From assembly GCA_033809415.1 (NCBI GenBank), contig JAPXLT010000008.1, positions 1-38,205 of the forward strand: 38,205 nucleotides of DNA, written 5' to 3'. How positions within the stretch are numbered: position 1 is the first letter of the stretch; each line of letters starts with the position of its first letter. Of the stretch, positions 7,710-13,691 are shown in pieces. Origin of the DNA: JAQVUB01 sp033809415. Lineage in GTDB: Bacteria; Verrucomicrobiota; Lentisphaeria; Oligosphaerales; Oligosphaeraceae. A program made the translations under genes and the position numbers. Below the pieces are notes generated by a model that worked only from the letters and a program-made list of their open reading frames with translations, was not told where the DNA came from and searched no databases.

Positions 7710-7749
7710 GGGCAAAAATTGTCCCGTATGGCAACAAGTTTTTGCCCCA
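7710..7749. promoter_or_regulatory. Inverted repeat in radC leader
   Basis: GGGCAAAAA (7710-7718) and TTTTTGCCC (7741-7749) form 9-bp arms around 22 bases, between the upstream gene and radC. It could be an operator or a leader RNA hairpin; nothing else in 7664-7781 is recognisable. Confidence 0.3.
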
Positions 7750-7781
7750 GGAAACATGATTTTTTACGATCCAGTATAATC

Positions 7782-7809
7782 CCCCTGATCCGCTAAAATC
7801 AGGGGGATA
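7782..7809 (-). terminator. 10-bp stem hairpin after unknown gene
   Basis: TCCCCCTGAT (7782-7791) pairs perfectly with ATCAGGGGGA (7800-7809) around an 8-nt loop, 32 bp beyond the stop of the 7842-8288 gene on the minus strand. No T-run follows on either strand, so termination strength is uncertain. Confidence 0.45.
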
Positions 7810-7841
7810 TATGAGCTGGATATTGCAAGTCGATTTTGCCG

Positions 7842-8288
7842 TCACTGGACAAGTTGTGAGCTGCCAATAACTGCATTTGCATCTTTTGAGCCACAGAAGA
7901 AAATGGCTCCATCGTTCTTGCTTTGTTCCTCGCTGACCCAGTCGATGACCATGCCGCCACTACGAGCGTAGTAGGGCGATACCAGGTAGTTCCGGTTTTC
8001 TTCACGGATGACCTTGAAATCGCCGACCCGGAAGCGTTTGTTTTCATGGATATCGAATATCGTCTCGTTGATCTCTGGGGGAGTAGCAAAAGGGTACAAG
8101 TCACGGAGGACTTGGGCTTTGTCGTCAGCCGGAATTACAAATTCCTCAACATCCGGACCAATGGACATTGCCAGGGTTTTGGTGGGGTAAGGCAAAGGTT
8201 CTGATTCAGGAATGACGCTGCGCAGGATGCGCTTTTCCATTTCGGACATGATCGCAGGGGTTTCTTCTACAGCAGTTTGTTCATTCAT
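7842..8288 (-). CDS. Hypothetical protein of the replication/repair series
   Basis: A 148-residue acidic protein. ATG 8288 (MNEQTAVEE) is preferred to the in-frame upstream codon because AGGA lies about 10 bases before it. The N-terminal 55 residues look disordered; the rest is predicted mixed alpha/beta with FRVGDFKVIREENRNYLVSP and GMVIDWV. No catalytic motif is evident and the family is not recognised. It sits between the DUF932 and radC genes on the same strand, so an element-maintenance role is likely by association only. Confidence 0.5.
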   Translation of the reverse strand: MNEQTAVEETPAIMSEMEKRILRSVIPESEPLPYPTKTLAMSIGPDVEEFVIPADDKAQVLRDLYPFATPPEINETIFDIHENKRFRVGDFKVIREENRNYLVSPYYARSGGMVIDWVSEEQSKNDGAIFFCGSKDANAVIGSSQLVQ

Positions 8289-8326
8289 TTTCGTTTTTTC
8301 CTTTCTTGGGATGAAATGCGTCACGA

Positions 8327-8350
8327 TGCTGTAGCCGATGTGCTACAGCA
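8327..8350 (-). terminator. 9-bp stem hairpin between minus-strand genes
   Basis: TGCTGTAGC (8327-8335) pairs with GCTACAGCA (8342-8350), in the gap between the DUF932 stop and the next gene start on the minus strand. It has a 6-nt loop but no T-run. It may be a processing or stabilising hairpin. Confidence 0.35.
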
Positions 8351-8393
8351 GCGTGATTCGTGTTTGCGTACAGGATGTGGTAGTCTTAAGCGT

Positions 8394-9128
8394 TCATGGG
8401 TTCAGTTGCAAGGAGGGTCTGTTTCCATCCAAGCCGAAAAGCCTGGTCAGTTTACGATGGCAGCGATCTGCTCTGGCTGGAGCGTACTTATGCGCTGTTT
8501 CCGTGATAGCGTTCAGCAGACTCCAGCAACTCGGGTCGCCAAACTCATTATGACGTGGCGACTGGAATTCGCTGAACACCGAGAGAATATCACAGGATGG
8601 AATGGCATCTTCTTCTGCTATCCGAACAATCAAAGATCGTGCCTGGTTATCACTGATGTAGACATCCTTCAGGCGATCCAAAGCGATTTCCAGAGTCAGG
8701 AAACTGTCTGCCAGCGATTGTAATCCGGCATCGATCATTTCAGCAATGTCAATGCCGCTCGTATGCCGCCTTTGGAGAACTGTGGTTCCACCGAAAGCAA
8801 GATTCGAGCAGACCAGCACATTGACGCCGGCGGTGATGCCGACGCAGAGAGACTTGTCATGCGAATTGCGGATTCCGATGGTGCGTGACCAACCGGAATT
8901 GTCGGAGTCAGCAATGGACACGACACCGAAAAGCTTCTGGTTGTCACGCGCCAAGCCATATTGCTCGTCGTTGATCCGCCATCCTTGCTTTCGAATGCTG
9001 CTTTCCAGTGCTTCAACAACCTGAATGTGCGGAACCGGATGCCATGTGTCTGTGCAACCAGGCGTCTGCACCATGGCGATTTCATCTCGCCCGACGAATT
9101 TTTCATTTGAACTGAGAATGAGTCCCAT
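8394..9128 (-). CDS. DUF932 family protein
   Basis: A 244-residue protein with the hallmarks of DUF932, a plasmid- and phage-borne family: an N-terminal catch ending in W-x-P-V-PH (TWHPVPHIQVVEAL), a central IGIRNSHDKSLCVGITAGVNVLVCSNLAF stretch, quoted here only in part (NSHDKSLCVGITAG), and a helical C-terminus with SVFSEFQSPRHNEF and SLLNAITETAHKYAP. Biochemical function is unknown for the family. Start ATG 9128 follows AGGAG at 7-bp spacing. It lies between a Cas4/RecB-like nuclease and an unknown gene in the minus-strand series. Confidence 0.75.
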   Translation of the reverse strand: MGLILSSNEKFVGRDEIAMVQTPGCTDTWHPVPHIQVVEALESSIRKQGWRINDEQYGLARDNQKLFGVVSIADSDNSGWSRTIGIRNSHDKSLCVGITAGVNVLVCSNLAFGGTTVLQRRHTSGIDIAEMIDAGLQSLADSFLTLEIALDRLKDVYISDNQARSLIVRIAEEDAIPSCDILSVFSEFQSPRHNEFGDPSCWSLLNAITETAHKYAPARADRCHRKLTRLFGLDGNRPSLQLNP

Positions 9129-9191
9129 GTTGTTTCTCCTTTTATTTCTTGCCTTCCATCAGGATTTTGAGGATATCTATCAGAATTTTAA

Positions 9192-10055
9192 TCATGCGGC
9201 CACCACTCTTCTGACTGCAGCCGTTTTCGCACTGCAATGCCATTGAGCACAACTGCCTGCATAAGGACAATCTCCACAGGCAAACGAGGTCTCATTGGGA
9301 AGAAACACGCCAGCCTGTATGGCACTTTGGGCTGCATGAACCAGCTTCTCAAGACGGTTGTAATCGTTCTGCTGCCGTTCTGTGTAAAAGCGCTTAACTG
9401 CAGGCGTTTTGGTCTTGGTTATGACGTCGAAGCGGAACATCGGCTTCCTGCGGTAAATCTTCTCGAACGCGTAACTGAAGACCGTTGCCTGGAGATCCTT
9501 GCCAGCCTTGTCATCAGGCCACATTCGTGCTGCGGTCTTGAAATCAACAATGCAAGGCGTTTCTGGGTCATCATCGAAGGGGTTGCTTTCCGAAACAACC
9601 ATGTCCATTTCGCCGATCAGAGGGATGTCTATACCAGGCATTTCTATTTGGAATGGAAGAGCGACGGCCTCAATGTTCCAGTAATCGCGCCAGTCAGAGA
9701 GTGCGGCATCAAGCATTTTGCCCGCCAGAAGGATCAGATCATCCCGTGTGTCTTCCCGCTTGAAAACCACATTTTCAGAGCTGTTGCAACTGGCATTGAA
9801 GTAGGTGGCAAATGCGTCGGTCAACTGCGCTACAGACAGCTTTTCCCCAATCCTGGCAGCCTGGGCTTGTTCTGACAATGCCGCGTGAAATGCGCTTCCG
9901 AATGGCAGCGCCACCGGAGTTTGTTCAGGTTCAAGCTTTGCAACATACCGGAAGAAAAACTGCAACTGGCAGATATTCAGGTACGTGTTCAAAGCGGAGT
10001 ACGAGAGATGAGGAGCTGCACGAAGCTGCTCCAGGGTGAAGTTTGCTTTTACCAT
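9192..10055 (-). CDS. PD-(D/E)XK nuclease, Cas4/RecB-like
   Basis: A 287-residue nuclease of the PDDEXK_1/Cas4-RecB group. Seen: an N-terminal SYSALNTYLNICQLQFFFRY entry helix, an FGSAFHAALSE motif with the metal-coordinating His, the core IGEMDMV ... CIVDFKTA (D, D and K of the catalytic site, about residues 146-175), a following Q motif (KDLQATVFSYAF), and a C-terminal cysteine cluster CGDCPYAGSCAQWHC that may hold an Fe-S cluster as in Cas4/AddB. Such enzymes resect or cleave DNA ends. Its ATG overlaps by one base the stop of the upstream gene, so the two are coupled. No cas genes or CRISPR array are nearby; a recombination/replication role is likelier. Confidence 0.85.
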   Translation of the reverse strand: MVKANFTLEQLRAAPHLSYSALNTYLNICQLQFFFRYVAKLEPEQTPVALPFGSAFHAALSEQAQAARIGEKLSVAQLTDAFATYFNASCNSSENVVFKREDTRDDLILLAGKMLDAALSDWRDYWNIEAVALPFQIEMPGIDIPLIGEMDMVVSESNPFDDDPETPCIVDFKTAARMWPDDKAGKDLQATVFSYAFEKIYRRKPMFRFDVITKTKTPAVKRFYTERQQNDYNRLEKLVHAAQSAIQAGVFLPNETSFACGDCPYAGSCAQWHCSAKTAAVRRVVAA

Positions 10056-10552
10056 TATGCGACCCTCCCTGAGAATTGTTCGATGAGTTGCGAGCAGATG
10101 CGCTTATCAATCTCTTCCAGCCGATTGACCTGGCAGTGATTGAGGATGTCTTGAGCTTTCCAACCCACACGCTTGGCCAGATTCAGCAGGTAATCGATTT
10201 GCTTTCCAGAAGCGGGCTGATATGCACGAGTATGCTGTTTGTTGCGATTGGGATTCTGGGTGTTCTGAGGCTGGTAGGCACTATTCACGTTCTGCTGATC
10301 CACGATAGGCTGCTGCTGAACTTGGATGGTTGCAGGGGGTGTTGTGGGAGTTGTAACAGGCTGCTGGCCTCCATGCAATTCAGCTTCCACAGCCTGTTTG
10401 ACCATCGCGAAGGTCGCATGGATGCGCTCCTGCAGCTGCTGGTGGGTCAATCCATCCGGAAGCTCGGATTCGATGGTGCAATGGTAGCTCTGGCTGCTGT
10501 ATTCAGTTTCAGCAGGCACTTTCTTCGAGTAGGATGCGTTAATTTTCAACAT
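10055..10552 (-). CDS. Helical accessory protein with Q-rich linker
   Basis: A 165-residue protein starting at ATG 10552 (MLKINASYSKK), supported by AGGAG six bases upstream. The N-terminal 60 residues (with SYHCTIESELPDGLT and a helix) resemble a short domain common in phage and plasmid proteins. A proline/glutamine/threonine linker follows (about 63-115). The C-terminal 45 residues, ASGKQIDYLLNLAKRVGWKA onwards, match a small three-helix domain often found at the ends of phage replication proteins. The neighbouring 12444-12710 product has a similar domain. It overlaps the nuclease gene by one base. A ssDNA-binding or nuclease-partner role is plausible but not shown. Confidence 0.55.
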   Translation of the reverse strand: MLKINASYSKKVPAETEYSSQSYHCTIESELPDGLTHQQLQERIHATFAMVKQAVEAELHGGQQPVTTPTTPPATIQVQQQPIVDQQNVNSAYQPQNTQNPNRNKQHTRAYQPASGKQIDYLLNLAKRVGWKAQDILNHCQVNRLEEIDKRICSQLIEQFSGRVA

Positions 10553-10586
10553 GGCGATCTCCTTTTGGGTTGGTTGGGATGGATAC

Positions 10587-10623
10587 AAAAAGGCCTATAG
10601 CGAGAGTAATCCCGCTATAGGCC
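10587..10623 (-). terminator. Strong intrinsic terminator after the sliding clamp gene
   Basis: GGCCTATAGCG and CGCTATAGGCC form an 11-bp perfect stem with a 10-nt loop, followed on the minus strand by TTTTT. It lies 24 bp beyond the clamp stop and only about 35 bp before the next start, so it separates the clamp from the downstream genes or acts as a partial brake. Confidence 0.85.
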
Positions 10624-10646
10624 GATGAATCGATTGTTGGTTTGGA

Positions 10647-10907
10647 TCAGAAGCCGGATGCCTGGCGGATACGTTCCAGTTTCTTCACGGCATCGAAGTA
10701 CTGACGTTCCTTCTGGCGCTGCTGAAGCAACGCTTCCTTGAGCTTGCGAGCCGCCAGCTGGAATCCTTCGTTGATGTTCTTGATATCATCGCGGATCAAG
10801 TCGAGGTATTTATTTGCCTCCTCGATGGGATTGATTTCCGCTTCTGTCTTTTCCGGAGTGGATTGGGGAGCAGTGATTGCGGTCGGTGAAGGGATGGTTT
10901 TTTCCAT
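10647..10907 (-). CDS. Internal in-frame start: separate clamp tail peptide
   Basis: Within the clamp gene, codons for KGVPNMEK include GGAG followed 7 bases later by ATG 10907, as good a ribosome site as those of the neighbouring genes. It would give an 86-residue protein (MEKTIPSPTA... to ...RIRQASGF) with a disordered start and a long charged helix. This could be a genuine second product, or a trace of two once-separate genes that became fused. Confidence 0.4.
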   Translation of the reverse strand: MEKTIPSPTAITAPQSTPEKTEAEINPIEEANKYLDLIRDDIKNINEGFQLAARKLKEALLQQRQKERQYFDAVKKLERIRQASGF

Positions 10908-12203
10908 GTTCGGGACTCCTTTCGTTCGGGGGTTGATACTGGGATTTTTTGGGGTTGTGTGGGATTGGACTGGAGGCTTGATTTTCGTTGTTTCTGGGGA
11001 TGCAATCTCCTTGGTTTGTGGGGGATTTTCTGCGGTTTTTTCGGCAATGACAGTCTGAGCCTGATTTTCTGTTTCGACTGATTTGGGTTCTTGGACTGGG
11101 ACCGTTACAGATTGATTTTTCGGGTTATCAGGAATGGCGCCCATGAAGATATAGAAGCCTTTTCCCCCAGTGGCTTTCATAGGCTTTTGTTCGCTTGGAG
11201 CAAGGAGCAGCTTGTTGTGCCCAAGCTTTAACATTCTGCCAAGGAATTCGGCCTTCATCGAAACAGAACCCGGACTCTGCATACCTTTGGTTTCGACATG
11301 CAGAAAAAGTTTCCTGTTGGCGGCATCTGTGGCGGTGATCTGATCCTGCTCAAAGGCGAGTTCAACGTATTCCCCGATGCGCTTATCGACACTCTGCAGA
11401 AATTCTTTTAGCTGCAGGCATTGTGGGTCAGCAAACTGGATGGACACATCGAGATCCTTTTCATCGGGGATTACGTTCCGCCAGTTGGGATACTTGCCAT
11501 TAGAAATTTTGGCAAAATACGAAAAACCATCGCCGCGGATGATGACAAAGCGCCGGTCTTCCTTCACCCAGGTGGAAATGGAACGCCATGGGCGTTTGAT
11601 CGAAGCCAATGCTGGCGTGATAATCACCGAAATTTCAGAATGCAGTTCGGCAAGTGGCAGAGGCACATGGAAAAGTTCCTTTCCATCGGTGGCAGTGATG
11701 CCGTCTTTGCTGAAGCAGACGCCATGGACCTGAACTCGCGTCGGGTCTTTGCTGACGCAGAGAGAAGCATCCGCTACCAATGCAGCAAAGTTTGCCGGGA
11801 GAACAATGGTTTCTGCATCATCAGGTGCTTTTGGACATGAGAAAGCAATTTCTTCGTCGGCAAGCGGCAGCTGTCCCAGACTTCTGCCATTTTCAAGAAT
11901 CTCAAGGGTGTCGGATGCAATCGCGAGCGTCAACTCTCCGTCTTTTCTGGAGGATTTTACAAGGTTTCTCAGCTGAGAACAAGATACCGCGATATCCAGA
12001 TCGCCTTCAACTTGGGCTTCCGGCAGATCAAACTGCAGCACCTGGTCAAGATCACAGGCGCTCAGGCACACGGACTGTTTGCTCACATTCGCCTTGATCT
12101 GGACATACTTGAAGTTTGGGAATGCAATTTTGAGGTTCCTGCCGAGTTTTTCCATCGAGGCAACGGCTTCAAGGAATGGGTTTTTCGTGATGGTAATCTT
12201 CAT
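10647..12203 (-). CDS. DnaN-like sliding clamp with C-terminal extension
   Basis: 518 residues from ATG 12203 (GGAG 7 bases upstream). Residues 1 to about 375 follow the three-domain plan of bacterial DNA polymerase III beta: VHGVCFSKDGITATDGKELF matches the LNGVLLE..ATDGHRLA block, and FAKISNGKYPNWRNVIP matches the RLIEGKFPDY..VIP block. The usual MPMRL-like end is replaced by FYIFMGAIPDN. About 145 extra residues follow: a proline/threonine/lysine-rich linker, then a helical tail (about 455-518). Chromosomal clamps are about 370 residues, so this is an element-borne, extended version, probably a processivity factor for replication or repair of the element. The tail can also be translated separately from an internal start at 10907. 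Confidence 0.8.
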   Translation of the reverse strand: MKITITKNPFLEAVASMEKLGRNLKIAFPNFKYVQIKANVSKQSVCLSACDLDQVLQFDLPEAQVEGDLDIAVSCSQLRNLVKSSRKDGELTLAIASDTLEILENGRSLGQLPLADEEIAFSCPKAPDDAETIVLPANFAALVADASLCVSKDPTRVQVHGVCFSKDGITATDGKELFHVPLPLAELHSEISVIITPALASIKRPWRSISTWVKEDRRFVIIRGDGFSYFAKISNGKYPNWRNVIPDEKDLDVSIQFADPQCLQLKEFLQSVDKRIGEYVELAFEQDQITATDAANRKLFLHVETKGMQSPGSVSMKAEFLGRMLKLGHNKLLLAPSEQKPMKATGGKGFYIFMGAIPDNPKNQSVTVPVQEPKSVETENQAQTVIAEKTAENPPQTKEIASPETTKIKPPVQSHTTPKNPSINPRTKGVPNMEKTIPSPTAITAPQSTPEKTEAEINPIEEANKYLDLIRDDIKNINEGFQLAARKLKEALLQQRQKERQYFDAVKKLERIRQASGF

Positions 12204-12236
12204 GGTTCTTCTCCTTAAGGTGAGGGTTGACGCAAC

Positions 12237-12275
12237 AAAAAAGCCCTCCACTGCCCAACATGGACAATGGAAGGC
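12237..12275 (-). terminator. Terminator upstream of the clamp gene
   Basis: On the minus strand GCCTTCCA and TGGAGGGC pair (8 bp, one G-U) around 17 bases and are followed by TTTTTT. It lies 33 bp before the clamp start codon, so transcripts from the small gene upstream would stop here unless antiterminated. Confidence 0.75.
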
Positions 12276-12343
12276 CTTCACAAAGGAAACGAAATGCTCA
12301 TTTCATAGATGTTATTTATACGCAAGATTCTACGAACTGCATC

Positions 12344-12371
12344 AGGTTGGGCATCTTGCGATGCCCAACCT
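12344..12371 (-). ncRNA. 12-bp hairpin with GCAA tetraloop in leader
   Basis: In the minus-strand RNA AGGTTGGGCATC and GATGCCCAACCT pair perfectly around GCAA, a GNRA tetraloop. With the terminator at 12237-12275 it makes up a structured 239-nt leader before the clamp gene, which may be an attenuator or a small RNA. No known RNA family recognised. Confidence 0.4.
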
Positions 12372-12443
12372 TCCTTTCGATGCAGAAAATTGTGATTGAG
12401 ATCGATTGACTCAACGGGAATTCATTCCCAGGCTGGGCAATTC

Positions 12444-12710
12444 TCAACGGTAATTATATGCGCGAATGGCTCGTTCAGGATGTTCCCGCATAAAAGCGAC
12501 ATATTTCGCTTTGATCTCTCTGACTTGCTTGTGAGTCAGCTGGGAGAGTGACGTGACATGATATTCCAGGTAAATTTCTCGTTCAGTCTTGAACATCATC
12601 GGCAGAATTGCCTCGATCATGTTTACCTGCCAAGGTGTTGCCATCTTGATCGGCTTTTCCGGTTTGGAATTATTACTTATTCTATCGTTTGGATTGGATG
12701 AATTTTGCAT
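12444..12710 (-). CDS. Small helical protein of the replication series
   Basis: An 88-residue basic protein; ATG 12710 follows GGAG at 6-bp spacing. After a disordered 20-residue start, TPWQVNMIEAILPMMF...SLSQLTHKQVREIKAKY forms a three-helix unit of the same general pattern as the C-terminal domain of the 10055-10552 protein. Such units are seen in phage and plasmid replication proteins. Exact role unknown. A structured leader separates it from the clamp gene. Confidence 0.5.
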   Translation of the reverse strand: MQNSSNPNDRISNNSKPEKPIKMATPWQVNMIEAILPMMFKTEREIYLEYHVTSLSQLTHKQVREIKAKYVAFMREHPERAIRAYNYR

Positions 12711-12761
12711 TTGATTCTCCTTATTGATAATATTATTCAGTGGCTTTTCTCTCTGATCATA

Positions 12762-13106
12762 TCAGGAAATGATTTTTACATCCGTCACAATGACAAAGTC
12801 TTTTCGTTCAAAAATGATGGATTTCCACAGGTGGGACATTTCAACTTGAAACTCGTCCAAGTTCATGCCAGAATCATCGTGTAGTTCCTTGATATCTATC
12901 GTATAATTCGCGCTGTAGCCATGCTGAGCGTCTTTTGTAATCACGGATTTGATTTTATCACAGTACAAATCAGGTGTGAATACATTGCAGAGCTTACTGC
13001 TGAATTCATTGACCATCATCAACTGTTCTTCATGATTAGAAAATGCCTTTGGAAACACTAATTTTAGACTGACCTGAAACGTTTTCAACTTTTCGCTGTT
13101 TTCCAT
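12762..13106 (-). CDS. Hypothetical protein, first gene of the minus series
   Basis: A 114-residue protein. ATG 13106 (MENSEKLKTF) has GAGGT five bases upstream and is preferred to the ATG at 13124. It has alternating beta-like segments (TFQVSLKLVFPKAF, KDFVIVTDVKII at the end) and a central acidic helix. No recognised family or catalytic motif. As the first gene of the minus-strand series it may be regulatory or simply conserved cargo. Confidence 0.5.
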   Translation of the reverse strand: MENSEKLKTFQVSLKLVFPKAFSNHEEQLMMVNEFSSKLCNVFTPDLYCDKIKSVITKDAQHGYSANYTIDIKELHDDSGMNLDEFQVEMSHLWKSIIFERKDFVIVTDVKIIS

Positions 13107-13691
13107 AACTACCTCTTTTGACATTAATGTTGAATTATTTGGGATGTTTTTTTCCCCTATTTAATGTCCGAAGTGAGTTATTTTTTACAGGGGATTTTCC
13201 GGGTATTTTAGGAGAGGGTATGAATGGTTGGTCAATGGCAATGTCGTTGCCACTCAAACGATGTCGGGGATGCTGAATAAATGCCTGTTTTGAACGGCAG
13301 GCAGAGTTTTGGGAAAGAGGAGATGGACATAGCTCGAAAATCCGTTTTTGGGGCGTTACAAGCGTTTTCAAGGCACAGCTACTGGAGACTCAGATGTTGA
13401 GCGCAGGGAGCATGAAATCTTCCGTGTGCAGCAACGTTTTTGGCGGTAGATGCAGCTATGACGAAAATCATGGGCTTTCACGATTCGATCGACCTGGCGT
13501 CGTTTTCAGTAGAGAAAATTCTGCAAGCGAAAAAAATAATTCCATTTTGCATTTGAAAATCTATCAAGAGGCGATTAGTTTACTTGTGCAGAACGTCTTG
13601 ATGCAAAGTCAATTGATTCATGATTGAATGACCCAATAGAATTCAACAGTTTTTCCTGTCGATATCAACCATATGGCTTAGGAGGCGTGTT
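13107..13691. other. Divergent intergenic region, promoters not resolved
   Basis: This 585-bp gap separates the minus-strand series from the plus-strand ATPase operon and should contain both promoters and perhaps operators. I see no clear -35/-10 pair. Short protein-like fragments appear on the plus strand (for example MTKIMGFHDSIDLASFSVEK from ATG 13459, 32 codons) without good ribosome sites; they may be remnants. An AT-rich TCAATTGA/TCATGA cluster lies at 13608-13627. Confidence 0.35.

Noticed and set aside
8277..8723. 148-codon plus-strand frame opposite the DUF932 gene
   Set aside because: Shadow of a well-supported minus-strand gene; composition mirrors its codon positions.
9192..10055. 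Nuclease as a genuine Cas4 of a CRISPR system
   Set aside because: No other cas gene or array; phage and plasmid replication modules commonly carry this nuclease type.
13135..13627. Two frames of 77-78 codons in the divergent gap
   Set aside because: No ribosome sites, low-complexity or shuffled composition, and no link to neighbours; possibly remnants, but not supportable as genes.
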